NCBI GenBank assembly: GCA_039026955.1 | Contig: JBCCLH010000006.1 | Location: forward strand, 1 to 64,000 | Reading direction: 5' to 3' | Length of the DNA stretch: 64,000 nucleotides | From: Kordia sp039026955 | Lineage (GTDB): Bacteria > Bacteroidota > Bacteroidia > Flavobacteriales > Flavobacteriaceae | Shown here: positions 17,435 through 27,600 of the stretch, one piece after another | How positions within the stretch are numbered: position 1 is the stretch's first letter | Layout of the letters: each line of letters starts with the position of its first letter | Position numbers and translations under genes: made by a program | Notes under the pieces: generated by a model | What the model saw: only the letters and a program-made list of their open reading frames with translations | The model's database searches: none | What the model was told of the DNA's origin: nothing

Positions 17435-19783
17435 ATGAAAAAAAACTATCTATTTTTACTCCTATTCATTTTAGGAAGTTCCTTAAGTTGCAGTTACGCA
17501 CAACAAAAAAAAGTTGAAGACGAATATGCAGCATATTTTACCTTACCCAGAGAAGCTTTATATGTACATCTCAACAAAACCATCTATTTTCAAGGAGAAG
17601 AAATTTGGTTGAAAGGCTATGCGTTTGATCAAAAAAATCAATTGACGTCAAAGGCAACAACCAACATTCATGTCGGCGTATACGATGCAGAAGGAAAGCA
17701 AGTGCAAAAAGCGTTATTCAGAGCGGAAGATGGTGTGGCAAAAGGAAACATTCTAATCGATTCGACATACACCGCCGGAACTTACTATGTGAAAGCGGAA
17801 ACCAATTGGATGAAAAACTTCAAAGAAGACAATGCATACATTCAAAAAATTCAAATTCTCACAGATCAATCGAAAGCGAAAGATGCAGTAAGCGAAGAGG
17901 AACGGTATGACTTTCAATTTCTTCCAGAAGGTGGAAATTTGGTTGTGGCAACTCAAAATACGATTGGTTTTAAAGTCATCAATCAACAAGGAAAAGGCGT
18001 TATTGCCAACGGAATTGTGTATGATGCTGACGGAAACGAAATCACTTCATTCAAAGGAAATGACAAAGGTTTGGGCAAATTTTTATTCTATCCAAAAACC
18101 GATCAAGCATATACTGCTAAAATCACGCTTGAAACGGGAGAAGAAATCACGCAAGTGCTACCAAAAGCAGAAGACAGCGGAATTGCACTGACGCTTAAAG
18201 ATCCGTTTCAAGATAAAATCTTTCTCAACTTCAACACCAATCAAGCTACGTTAGAACGTTTTCCGACCAGGAAATACAAAGTGCTCATTCACCAAAATGG
18301 AAAACAAAAAACCATTGAATTCTCGTTTGACGGCGCAACAGAAAAAATTGTGAGTGTCTTGAAAAAAGATTTGTTCAAAGGTGTCAATACGATCACTGTT
18401 TTTACGGAAGACAATACGCCCATTCTAGAACGTTTATTTTTCAACGACCACTTTATTAAAACCTCAAAAATTAATATTGCCAAAGTACAAACATTGAGTG
18501 ATTCTATCGTGCTTTCAATTAGCGAATCTGAATTACAGGAAAATAGTAATGTAAGTATTTCGGTCTTGCCAGAATTGACAAAAGCCTACGAACCGCAGCA
18601 CAATATTGCCTCGCATTTTTACCTAAAACCACATCTAAAAGGTTCGGTGGAAGATCCGCAGTACTACTTTAGAAAAATGACGCGCAAGACAAAATATGAA
18701 TTGGATATCTTATTGCTCACGCAAGGTTGGAGTCGTTACGAGTGGAAAAATATTTTTGAAGAAAAACCGAATGGTTCCAATCGTTTTGAAAACGGAATTA
18801 CCATTCAAGGAACCGTAAATCGTCCTGCGAAAAATGTAGATCGTTTATTTTTGTATGCGACTAAAAATCATTCTGCACAATTCATCGATTTAGACAAAGA
18901 TCAAAAATTTACCATATCCAATTTATTTCTAGAACAAGGAGAAGAAGTGCGTTTCTCGTACATGGATAACAAAGGACGTTTTAAAAAACCAAGCATTTAT
19001 TTGCGTTTCAAAGTCAATGATGGAAAAGATCAAATTTCTTCTGAAATTCGCAACGAGAAAACGCCAATCTTACGCAATGCTTCCACTTTTCAGGTTCCAG
19101 AAAATTTCTTTTACGAAGAAGCACAACAATTAGATCAAGTGGTGATCAAAGCCAAGAAAAAGAAAGAAATCTATACAAAAGAGCCAATTTTGATGAACGC
19201 GAAAGTCACGAAAGTAACCAAACAAATCTACGAACGCTACTTTAACGTGACCGATTTCATTCAAGACAACGGATACGATGTATTTGAAAATTTGGGACAG
19301 GTTTCCATCACTACCAGACGACGTCCAATAGCATCACCATTGGTGTTTTATGACGGCGCCCAATTGACAAATTTGACGATTTTATACGGTTTATCCACTG
19401 CAAACGTTGAAAAAATTGTCATCGATAAAACGGGACAAGGACAAGGAATGAACGCAGGTTTTGGTGGTGTCATTAAAATCTATTCGCGTCAAACGCCTTT
19501 GTTTGAAAAAGGACCTGGCGAAAAAATGTATACAAGCGCCAAAGCGCCCGAAGCTTTTACGCCTACCAAAGAATACTACGCGCCAAAATACGCCTCCTAT
19601 TTCAACAGTACTTTTGAAAAATACGGAGTAATTTCATGGATTCCAGAACTAAAACTTCAAAATTCGGAAGCTGTCAATTTCAATATCTATGATACGCGTA
19701 CCAAAAACATCATACTGTTTATTGAAGGGATTTCAGAAAGTGGCGAACTCATCTCGGAACGTAGAATCATTCAAGTCCGATAA
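17435..19783 (+). CDS. MG2/plug-domain secreted protein, array copy 7
   Basis: 782 residues with the same architecture, more diverged than copies 1-6. The signal peptide MKKNYLFLLLFILGSSLSCSYA precedes QQKKVEDEYAAYF. Diagnostic differences are IYFQGEEIWLKGYAFDQKNQ, FLPEGGNLVV instead of FLPEGGH, and a plug with LVFYDGAQLTNLTILYG followed by VEKIVIDKTGQGQGMNAGFGGVIKIYSRQ, where the Gly-rich GQGQGMNAGFGG recalls classical TonB-receptor plugs more than the other copies do. It ends with ISERRIIQVR. A 180-base gap containing the copy 6 terminator precedes it, so it is probably transcribed separately. No convincing promoter box was seen. Confidence 0.83.
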   Translation: MKKNYLFLLLFILGSSLSCSYAQQKKVEDEYAAYFTLPREALYVHLNKTIYFQGEEIWLKGYAFDQKNQLTSKATTNIHVGVYDAEGKQVQKALFRAEDGVAKGNILIDSTYTAGTYYVKAETNWMKNFKEDNAYIQKIQILTDQSKAKDAVSEEERYDFQFLPEGGNLVVATQNTIGFKVINQQGKGVIANGIVYDADGNEITSFKGNDKGLGKFLFYPKTDQAYTAKITLETGEEITQVLPKAEDSGIALTLKDPFQDKIFLNFNTNQATLERFPTRKYKVLIHQNGKQKTIEFSFDGATEKIVSVLKKDLFKGVNTITVFTEDNTPILERLFFNDHFIKTSKINIAKVQTLSDSIVLSISESELQENSNVSISVLPELTKAYEPQHNIASHFYLKPHLKGSVEDPQYYFRKMTRKTKYELDILLLTQGWSRYEWKNIFEEKPNGSNRFENGITIQGTVNRPAKNVDRLFLYATKNHSAQFIDLDKDQKFTISNLFLEQGEEVRFSYMDNKGRFKKPSIYLRFKVNDGKDQISSEIRNEKTPILRNASTFQVPENFFYEEAQQLDQVVIKAKKKKEIYTKEPILMNAKVTKVTKQIYERYFNVTDFIQDNGYDVFENLGQVSITTRRRPIASPLVFYDGAQLTNLTILYGLSTANVEKIVIDKTGQGQGMNAGFGGVIKIYSRQTPLFEKGPGEKMYTSAKAPEAFTPTKEYYAPKYASYFNSTFEKYGVISWIPELKLQNSEAVNFNIYDTRTKNIILFIEGISESGELISERRIIQVR

Positions 19784-20023
19784 AAATTTCATCTTCTAAA
19801 TTCAAAAAAAAGCTGTATCTTTAAATAAATGAAGGTATATAATTATTTTAATAAGAATTATCATTCAAAAACAATAATTACATACTTTTAATAAAAGACC
19901 TATTCTCACATTATTCCCCCAAAAGTGAATTGTTCCCAGCAAAATTCATTTTCAATACAAGTCTGTCTTGAAGTATTTCTTGACGGTATTTAAAAACGAA
20001 TTACAACTGTTGAGCCATTATTT

Positions 20024-22405
20024 ATGAGAAAAAATTATCTTTTATGTATGTTGCTGTGCCTGTCGTGGTGCGCACTTTCGCAAACGAATGCTTCTATTCG
20101 TGAAAACTATCTAGATCATTTTAAATATTCTGAAGAAGAAGCTGTTTTTATTCACCTTAACAAAACCAGTTATTTAGTCGGAGAAGAAATTTGGTTAAAA
20201 GGATATGTGTATAGCAAACGAGACGAAAAAGCTTCGAGAACCTCTTCCAATTTGTATGTAGGATTGTACGATGCTGATGGAACTCAAGTTTCCAAAAAGC
20301 TACTTCGAATTCAAAACGGAATGGCACAAGGAAATATTGAGTTGGATGAAAAATTAAACTCAGGTCGCTACTACATCAAAGCCACCACACAATATATGAT
20401 GGATGCACAACCTGAAGATGATGCTTTTGTTGAAGAAATTGTTATCTACGGAGCTACTGTGGCAACCAAAGCAGACAATAATACTGCTGAAACTTACGAT
20501 ATTCAATTTTTACCCGAAGGTGGACATTTGGTGAAAAATATTGAAAATACCATTGCTTTTAAAGCGATCAATCAGGAAGGAAAAGGTGTCTATGTCACGG
20601 GAATTGTCTATGATGAAAACGATACGGAAATCACTGATTTTGAAAGTAATAATTACGGGATTGGCACTTTTGAGTTTATTCCGAAAGACAATACCATTTA
20701 CAAGGTAAAAACAACTTTTAAAGAAGAAGAAACTAGTCAACAGACATTGCCCAAAGCAAAAGATACAGGCATTGCGATTCAGGTAAACGCTATTGAAAAA
20801 GACAGCATTAAAATTTCATTAAACACCAATCCAGAAACTTTGCGATCTATTGTTTCTAAAGATTATACTTTATTCATTCACAAAGATGGAAAAGCACGTT
20901 CGATGCCTTTTTCTTTTAAAAATACAGAAACTGTCACGCTGACAATTGCAAGAGACGGACTCTTTAATGGCGTCAATACCATCACACTTTTTGACGGGAG
21001 AGTTCCTATTTTGGAGCGTTTGTTTTTTAATAGAAAAACGCCAAAAAATCTTTCTATAATGGTTAAAAAGGGAAACACAGAAAAAGACTTTTCTGATTTT
21101 TCTATTTATCTCATTAAAAGAAGAAAAGGAATTTTAGAAGCCAATGTGAGCATTTCTATATTGCCCGAAACGACCGAAGCGTACAATCCTGCACACAGCA
21201 TGTATTCTAGCTTTTATCTAAAACCGTATGTGAAAGGTGAAATTGAAAATCCGAAGTATTATTTTCCGAATACCACCAAAACGAAGAGAGAAGACTTGGA
21301 TGCTTTATTGATCACGCAAGGTTGGAGCGCATACGATTGGACTTATATTTTTCAAAATCCTTCCAAAAAACGAGCGGTAGAAAACGGCATCACCATCAGT
21401 GGTACCTTAAATTTCCCGAATAAACGTGTAAAAGGGATTCTTTTGCAAGACACCAAAGAACAACCTGCAAAATTCATTCCGCTCGATAAAGAACGAAAAT
21501 TTGTAATTAAAAATTTATATCCGCATGCGGATGAAGAACTTCGTTTTTCAGCAGTAGATTACAGTAAAAAATTCTTAAAACCTAGATTATATCTGACGTA
21601 TAGTGCCAATTCAAAAGAAGATCAAATCACCGATAATATGATTATTGATCGTTCCTTTTTAAATAAACTAAACATCTTTTCGCTTCCTGACGGATTCTTT
21701 CCAGAAGATGCGGAAGACCTTGAGGCTGTTCTCATTGAAGGCGCGAATAAAAATCAGCGAAAAAGTATTGATCCAATGATGGTAAAAGGGAAAGAAACTG
21801 TTTTTGGCATTGAAGAATATTTGCAATATCCACAAGTAAAAAACTTTATTGAGAACAGCGGTTATCATGTATGGGAAGATCCTTTAAGCAATACAAAACT
21901 TAATATTACACCAAGAAAGAGGCTAACATTACAAGGAAATCCCGTAGTGCCACTTATCTTTTTAGACGATGCGCCACTAAGTGATTTTTCAATTCTGCGT
22001 GATTTTTCATCCTCACAAGTAGCACGAGTTATTGTAGATAAAAGCGGACAAGGATATGGCTTGCGTGGTGTTGGTGGTGTCATTAAAATTTATACGCGAA
22101 GAACACCGCTTACGGAAACGGCTCCTATACGAAGAGACTCGTATGCGGGCTACACACCGCCAATAGGATACAGTCCGCACAAACGCTACTACGAACCAAA
22201 ATACCAATCGTATACGAGCGACACTTTCCAAAAATACGGGGCAATTGATTGGCAACCGAACATTACCATTCCAAGAAGAGGCCCGTATAATTTTATTGTC
22301 AAACACAAAGACGTCAAAGCCATCACGATGTTTATAGAAGGTATCTCAAAAGACGGAAGCTTGATTTCAGAAAAGAGAACCATTACGCTTGTGGAGGAGG
22401 AATAG
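20024..22405 (+). CDS. MG2/plug-domain secreted protein, array copy 8 (most divergent)
   Basis: 793 residues, clearly homologous throughout but the outlier of the array. The signal peptide ends near CALSQT. The MG2 domain keeps HLNKTSYLVGEEIWLKGYVY but has YSKRDEKASRTSSNLYVGLYDADG where the others have YDQKNQ. The FLPEGGH and LLITQGWSAYDW cores and the plug (LIFLDDAPLSDFSILRDFSS, then VDKSGQGYGLRGVGGVIKIYTRRTP) remain. The C-terminal module has extra Pro/Tyr-rich sequence (about residues 705-745) before YEPKYQSYTSDTFQKYG and ends in an acidic tail LVEEE. The 240-base leader carries a TATCTTTA box (19816-19823) that could be its own promoter. It may represent an older lineage from which the array expanded. 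Confidence 0.82.
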   Translation: MRKNYLLCMLLCLSWCALSQTNASIRENYLDHFKYSEEEAVFIHLNKTSYLVGEEIWLKGYVYSKRDEKASRTSSNLYVGLYDADGTQVSKKLLRIQNGMAQGNIELDEKLNSGRYYIKATTQYMMDAQPEDDAFVEEIVIYGATVATKADNNTAETYDIQFLPEGGHLVKNIENTIAFKAINQEGKGVYVTGIVYDENDTEITDFESNNYGIGTFEFIPKDNTIYKVKTTFKEEETSQQTLPKAKDTGIAIQVNAIEKDSIKISLNTNPETLRSIVSKDYTLFIHKDGKARSMPFSFKNTETVTLTIARDGLFNGVNTITLFDGRVPILERLFFNRKTPKNLSIMVKKGNTEKDFSDFSIYLIKRRKGILEANVSISILPETTEAYNPAHSMYSSFYLKPYVKGEIENPKYYFPNTTKTKREDLDALLITQGWSAYDWTYIFQNPSKKRAVENGITISGTLNFPNKRVKGILLQDTKEQPAKFIPLDKERKFVIKNLYPHADEELRFSAVDYSKKFLKPRLYLTYSANSKEDQITDNMIIDRSFLNKLNIFSLPDGFFPEDAEDLEAVLIEGANKNQRKSIDPMMVKGKETVFGIEEYLQYPQVKNFIENSGYHVWEDPLSNTKLNITPRKRLTLQGNPVVPLIFLDDAPLSDFSILRDFSSSQVARVIVDKSGQGYGLRGVGGVIKIYTRRTPLTETAPIRRDSYAGYTPPIGYSPHKRYYEPKYQSYTSDTFQKYGAIDWQPNITIPRRGPYNFIVKHKDVKAITMFIEGISKDGSLISEKRTITLVEEE

Positions 22406-22424
22406 GTTGTTTTTTGTTTTTGGG

Positions 22425-22570
22425 GAGTTGTGGAGTTGTGGATTTGTGGATTTGTTAATTTGTTTTTTGTGGATTTGTGGAGTCGTGGATTTGTGGATTT
22501 GTTTTTTGTGGATTTGTTGATTTCCTTTGAAAAATACCAATATACGAACATACCAAAATACCAACATACC
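22425..22570. repeat. Degenerate GTGGATTTGT / ATACCAA low-complexity repeats
   Basis: From about 22427 to 22523 the sequence is a run of degenerate GTGGATTTGT and TGTTTTTT units. It is followed (22536-22578) by spaced ATACCAA/ACATACC units. Short frames on both strands encode only Lys-Ser-Thr-Asn or Trp-Phe-Val repeats and are not genes. Similar GTGGATTTGT runs recur at 42381-42520 and 51768-51830. Confidence 0.65.
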
Positions 22571-22675
22571 AAAGGCAAAGCCGTGTCTAAAATTCCAAAA
22601 GCAAAACATGTCTAAAAGCATAGCGCATCTAAATTCTAACAGCGTAGCGCGTCTAGAAAGCGTAGCGTATCTAAG

Positions 22676-23116
22676 CTAAAACTCCTCATGCTTTATCTTT
22701 CGTTGATAATAAAAAGCAGGCAGTAAAATCAACACAAAAAGTGGTTGAATTAAAAAGCGGCGTACATAAAAAGTAAGTAAATAATCTTCGGATAAATCGT
22801 GTTTGATCAAATAAAAATAGAGTGAAACTAAAATCATAAAGGCAATCACATACAATCCGAGAGAAAACTTAACGACATTCTTGTTTTCAAACGCAATATA
22901 AATAATTGCTAAGGAAACTATCATATTCAAACCGTACCGAAACAGGTGACTAAAAAAGAGCGACCACGTTTCATAGCTCGGAATGGTTCCTTGAAAATAA
23001 TCGTACTTAAAAAAGTTTAAAAACGGATCGTAAAAGAGTTCGTTTTCAAAAGCTCTAATTAAGACAAGCAATCCAAACAAAAATCCAATGACGATATATT
23101 TCCAAACTTTCTGCAT
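22676..23116 (-). CDS. Exosortase F-associated membrane protein
   Basis: A 146-residue integral membrane protein with about four hydrophobic segments and little soluble sequence (for example the starting WKYIVIGFLFGLLVLIRAFE and the ending PLFVLILLPAFYYQRKIKHEEF). Its ATG follows the XrtF stop with no gap, so the two are translationally linked. In Flavobacteriaceae a small membrane protein in exactly this position is known as the exosortase F system-associated protein. Its molecular role is undefined. The identification rests mainly on context plus the membrane topology, and I recognise the family only by general resemblance. Confidence 0.75.
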   Translation of the reverse strand: MQKVWKYIVIGFLFGLLVLIRAFENELFYDPFLNFFKYDYFQGTIPSYETWSLFFSHLFRYGLNMIVSLAIIYIAFENKNVVKFSLGLYVIAFMILVSLYFYLIKHDLSEDYLLTFYVRRFLIQPLFVLILLPAFYYQRKIKHEEF

Positions 23117-23644
23117 CTACTTCTTTGAAAACTTTTGCACCCAAAACATCCATAACAAAAACACCATTCCATAAATGATGGTCGGAAACACTATTTGATG
23201 TAGTACATATTCTTTATCGGGAAAACTGTACAAGCCAATTCCCAACACGACAATTCGAAACAAATTTGCCAAATACACCAATACACTTCCTACAAGCACA
23301 AATAAAACTGTATTTTTAAAATTCCCTGTAAAGGCAATCACAAAGGTGATGAACAAAATCAACACACTAATGGAATTACAGCCTTCCACAATGCGTCCCA
23401 CATAATTGCCATGCATCAACAACTTCATTGTAGGTTCGGACTCGTGAACTTCCACGCTCGCATCATACCCAAAGGCATCAATAATACTTTCGGTTTGATC
23501 GGCCACAATGCGCGTAACACCATCAGGTTCGCCCTCAAAATTTGACAAATACAAGCTATACACATACGTCAATACCGCGTATACGATAAAGAATTTGACA
23601 ATAAATCCTAAGGCTGATTTATATTTTTGAATGCTTTCTAACAC
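23117..23644 (-). CDS. xrtF: Exosortase family protein XrtF
   Basis: A 175-residue multi-spanning inner-membrane protein of the exosortase/archaeosortase transpeptidase superfamily, which cleaves C-terminal sorting tags on exported proteins. All three expected catalytic elements are visible: Cys in VEGCNSISVLILF (about residue 88), Arg in LANLFRIVVLG (about residue 130), and His in YVLHQIVFPTIIYG (about residue 149). The short length without the extra C-terminal domain of XrtA fits the flavobacterial XrtF branch. It is the first gene of a leftward two-gene unit, divergent from the GAF gene as commonly seen in this family. No PEP-CTERM-like substrate is apparent in the window. Confidence 0.88.
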   Translation of the reverse strand: MLESIQKYKSALGFIVKFFIVYAVLTYVYSLYLSNFEGEPDGVTRIVADQTESIIDAFGYDASVEVHESEPTMKLLMHGNYVGRIVEGCNSISVLILFITFVIAFTGNFKNTVLFVLVGSVLVYLANLFRIVVLGIGLYSFPDKEYVLHQIVFPTIIYGMVFLLWMFWVQKFSKK

Positions 23645-23782
23645 AATTAAACGCTAATCTCGAATGCTACAAACTTACAGTAAAAGCTTTGAAAATATCA
23701 CATTTTCTATAAAATTTGTCGAATTCATTTTTTCTGTGATTTTATTCACAATTCCAAGAAAGGGAGTTCTCTTTTTTTCGAC

Positions 23783-23790
23783 TATTTTTG
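23783..23790 (+). promoter_or_regulatory. Bacteroidota -7 box before the GAF gene
   Basis: TATTTTTG matches the TAnnTTTG consensus exactly and lies 21 bases before the ATG at 23812. No clear TTG -33 box sits at the usual distance. Confidence 0.5.
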
Positions 23791-23811
23791 TCGAATAATT
23801 AAGATTAAAAC

Positions 23812-24267
23812 ATGGCATTAGCATCCTATAAACCCGAAATCGAAACCATTATTTCTAACGCAGCACTTTCTGTAGACGATCGCATGACCAAAATTTGCGA
23901 ACTCTTACAAGAAAATATTGAACACTACGACTGGGTTGGATTTTACTTTCGAAACGGAGACAAACCCGAATTAAAATTACGTGCCTTTGCAGGCGAACCC
24001 ACAGATCATACGATTATTCCTTTTGGAAAAGGTATTTGTGGACAAGTCGCAGTTTCCAACCAAAACTTTTTAGTTCCTGATGTAAAAGCGCAAGACAACT
24101 ATATTGCGTGCAGCATTCACGTGAAAGCAGAAATTGTGATTCCTTTATTTGTAAATGGAGAAAACATTGGTCAAATCGACATTGACTCGCACACACCAGA
24201 TCCATTCACCAAAGAAGACGAAGAATTTTTAGAATTTATCAATGCAAAAGTGGCGGAGATTCTTTGA
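23812..24267 (+). CDS. GAF-domain protein, likely free methionine-(R)-sulfoxide reductase
   Basis: A 151-residue single GAF domain with no signal peptide. The family of similar length (fRMsr, E. coli YebR/MsrC type) reduces free methionine-(R)-sulfoxide using cysteines. Matching features are DWVGFYF near residue 40, FGKGICGQVA with Cys76, YIACSIHVKAEIVIPL with Cys100, and the closing IGQIDIDSHTPDPFTKEDEEFL. These correspond to the fRMsr sequence blocks. The third cysteine of the E. coli enzyme is not evident, so the exact disulfide chemistry may differ. It is divergent from xrtF and ends before a strong hairpin at 24442-24486. The functional assignment is family-based. Confidence 0.82.
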   Translation: MALASYKPEIETIISNAALSVDDRMTKICELLQENIEHYDWVGFYFRNGDKPELKLRAFAGEPTDHTIIPFGKGICGQVAVSNQNFLVPDVKAQDNYIACSIHVKAEIVIPLFVNGENIGQIDIDSHTPDPFTKEDEEFLEFINAKVAEIL

Positions 24268-24636
24268 TTAGTATTGAGGTTTTAGTAGTGAGTATTGAGA
24301 TGGTTTCAAAGGAAACTCTTTTTTATTGACTTTACCTTAAGAATAAAAGATAATTTGTGATAGAAGCTGTTTATTAGTTTATAAGTTTACTAGTTTAAGT
24401 TGCGAAGCAAAAAGCTAAAAGCAAAACAAACAAATCAACAAAAAGCTGGCGTTCATTAGTTTAAATGTGAACGCCAGTTTTTTTATGAAATAAATCCAGT
24501 AATCAATCATTTATAAATGCCGAAATTAGACGCAATCTTACCGTCTATTTAGTATATTTACTCAGTTCAGAAGACGAACGCAAACATGAAAATTCAGTAT
24601 ATTGCAACTCAGTTGCATTAAAATAAATCCATTCCT
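24268..24636. other. Intergenic region between the GAF and tricorn genes
   Basis: 369 bases with no gene. It holds AGTATTGAG-type short repeats at 24270-24300, low-complexity AAAAGC/AACAAA sequence, the hairpin at 24442-24486, and a leader that includes TATATTTACTC (about 24545) as a weak -7-like box before the tricorn gene. Confidence 0.6.
24442..24486 (+). terminator. Terminator downstream of the GAF gene
   Basis: The stem pairs CTGGCGTTCA (24446-24455) with TGAACGCCAG (24468-24477), extended by A-T pairs and one G-T, with a T-run after it. Confidence 0.8.
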
Positions 24637-27600
24637 ATGAAATTGAAAATATCTAAACTTTTTGTGTTACTACTTTGTTGGATACTAAATTCAAATCAAG
24701 CTTCCGCACAAGGGTTTGAAGGCTACTATCAATATCCTGACATTCATCAAAATACCATTGTTTTTACGGCAGAAGGTGATATTTGGAAAGTATCCATTAA
24801 CGGTGGACTCGCACAAAGATTGACAACACATGCCGAAGAAGAAGAATATCCAGTCATCTCACCTGATGGAAAAACTGTCGCCTACTCCGCAACCTATGAA
24901 GGTCCCAAAGAAGTCTACACCATTCCCATTGATGGAGGATTAACAACGCGTTGGACCTATGAATCGAGTTGGTCTGTAGTTAACAGTTGGACACCAGATG
25001 GTAAAATTGTGTATCAAACCAACAACTATAGTAAGCTACCTAATCCGCAATTGGTTACTATTGATATCAACTCCAAAGAAAAATCTGTAGTACCACTCCA
25101 TCAAGCTAGTGAAGGTATTTTTAATGAAGAAGGCACCTGCTTTTTTGTCCGTCCTCCGAATCATAATGATAGTGCTAAACGCTATGTAGGTGGTTGGGCA
25201 CGTCAAATCTGGAAATTTGATGGCACGAACGAAGCTATAAAACTAAGTACCGATCATTTGGGTGAAAGTTGTGAGCCAATGTGGCATGATGGACGCGTCT
25301 ATTTTCTTACGGATAAAGATGGCATTATGAACATTTGGTCTATGAATACAGAAGGAAAAGATCTAAAACAACACACCAAACACGATTTGTATGACGTTCG
25401 TTATGCCAATGTAGACAATGGAAAAATTGTATACCAACATGGGGCTGATATTTGGTTGCTAAACATTGCTTCTGGAGACTACAATAAAATCGATATTCGC
25501 TTAACTTCAGATTTGGAGCAACTACGAGAAAAGTGGGTGGAAGATCCTCAGGATTACATTACTTCCGTACATCCTGATGCAAAAGGTGAAAAAATTGTTG
25601 TAACTGCTAGAGGTCGTGTCTTTGTGGTTCCTGTAAAATCAGGGAGAACAGTTTCCTTTACGGAACAAAAAGATGTGCGTTTTCGCGATGCGGTTTTTTC
25701 TCATGATGGAAAAAATATTGTCACCTTATCGGATGAAAGTGGCGAATTTGAATTCGTGCAATTTCCAGCAGATGGTTTAGGCACCACAACTCCTTTAACT
25801 ACTGATAAAAATACACTCAGGTACCAAGCGATTCCGTCTCCAGATGGAAAATGGCTTGCGTATGATGACATAGAAGGCAATATGTATGTCTTCAATATAG
25901 CGACAAAAACTAGCAAAAAAATATCTACCAATACGGAAGGTATTCTAGACTTTTCTTGGTCGCCCGACAGTCAGTGGCTGGCATTTGCAGAAACTGCTTT
26001 AAACACAATGCTACAAATTAAAGTGTATAATATAAATGACGAATCTACTTTTGACTTAACAACGGACAGAGCCAATAGCTACAATCCGAATTGGAGTCCT
26101 GATGGCAAATTCATCTATTTCTTATCCGATCGAAGTTTTTCCACGTTGGTGGGAAGTCCGTGGGGACCAAGACAACCGGAACCGTACTGGGATGCGAGTG
26201 AAGTTATATATCATGTAGCACTCAAAAAAGGCACAAGATCACCTTTCAGAGAAAAGGACGAACTCATGAACGAAAAGAAAGAGGAAGTCAAACCTACTAA
26301 AGACAAGAAAAAGAAGAAAAAGAAATCGAAAGACATTGAAAAAAAATTAGTAGTATCTATTGATAAAGAAGGAATTCAGTCTAGAATTGCAAGAGTTCCT
26401 GTCGCTCCTGGAAATTATTACAACCTGGCAGTGAATGACAAAGCGCTCTATGTAATGGCTACAGAAACTGGCGTCAACGCGAAATCGCACCTAAAAGTAG
26501 TCAAGATCACGAATGAAAAACCAAAACTCACCAATATGGCTTCTGAAGTCAGCGGTTTTGAAATGACACGAGATGGCAAAAAATTACTCGTCAGAAAAAG
26601 AAGATCGTATTATATGGTCAATGCGGGTACTGGCAGTGTCAAACTAAATGATAGTAGGATTGATGTAAGTAGTATGAAATTTTCTATTGATCCGAAGCAA
26701 GACTGGAAACAAATGTACAAAGATGCTTGGCGCATGCAGCGTGATTATTTTTACGATAAAAACATGCATGGTGTTGATTGGAATGCCATGTACGAGAAGT
26801 ATCTTCCTTTCATAGATCGCTTAACGACTCGAAAAGAACTCACAGATGTCATTGGGCAATTGGTAGGCGAACTTTCTGCCTTACATACCTATACAAGTGA
26901 TGGTGACAACCGAAGTGATGAAAAAAACATTCAAGTAGCGAGTCTTGGTGCCGAAACAAGCAGAGACGAAGCCAATGGTGGCTACAGAATCGAGTACATC
27001 TACAAAGTAGATCCTGATTATCCAAACCGAAAATCACCACTCGATGATCCGTATCTCGATGTCAGAGAAGGCGACATTATTACCAAAGTAAATGGTAGAG
27101 ATGCGCTAGCTGCAATAGACATTGGCGAATTGATTCGGAACCAAGCAGGAAAACAAGTGCGATTACAACTAAAAAGAGGAACCTCAACCAGAGATATCAT
27201 CATCAAACCTAGAGGCAGTTCGTATTGGTTACGCTATGCGGACTGGGAATATGCGAATCGTCTCAAAGTAGATGAAGACAGTGACAATCAAATCGGATAT
27301 GTACACTTAAGCGCCATGAGCACTTGGGATATTGGGCAGTTTTACCGAGAATATTATCCAATCTTCAATAGAAAAGGACTCATTATTGACGTTCGAAACA
27401 ACGGTGGTGGAAATATTGACTCTTTTATTCTGGAAAAATTACTGCGAAAAGCATGGATGTACTGGAAAGATAGAAGCGGACAACCCACTTGGAATATGCA
27501 ATATGCATTTAGAGGACATATGGTTGTATTAGTGAATGAAAAAACAGGTTCGGATGGAGAAACTTTTGCAGAAGGTTTCCGAAGATTAGGACTCGGACAA

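Noticed and set aside
2913..22405. Calling the eight paralogs TonB-dependent receptors
   Set aside because: The plug-like domain is near the C-terminus and followed by only about 90 residues; no room for a 22-strand barrel and no TonB box.
2913..22405. Calling the paralogs thioester alpha-2-macroglobulins
   Set aside because: No CxEQ thioester motif and length half that of bacterial alpha-2-macroglobulins.
2913..22405. Calling the paralogs XrtF substrates
   Set aside because: No C-terminal motif-helix-basic tail in any of them.
22425..22570. CRISPR array
   Set aside because: Units are degenerate, contiguous and lack unique spacers of even length; no cas genes in the window.
22367..22621. 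Short frames on both strands over the GTGGATTTGT repeats
   Set aside because: Their translations are only Lys-Ser-Thr-Asn or Trp-Phe-Val runs dictated by the DNA repeat, with overlap on both strands; not genes.
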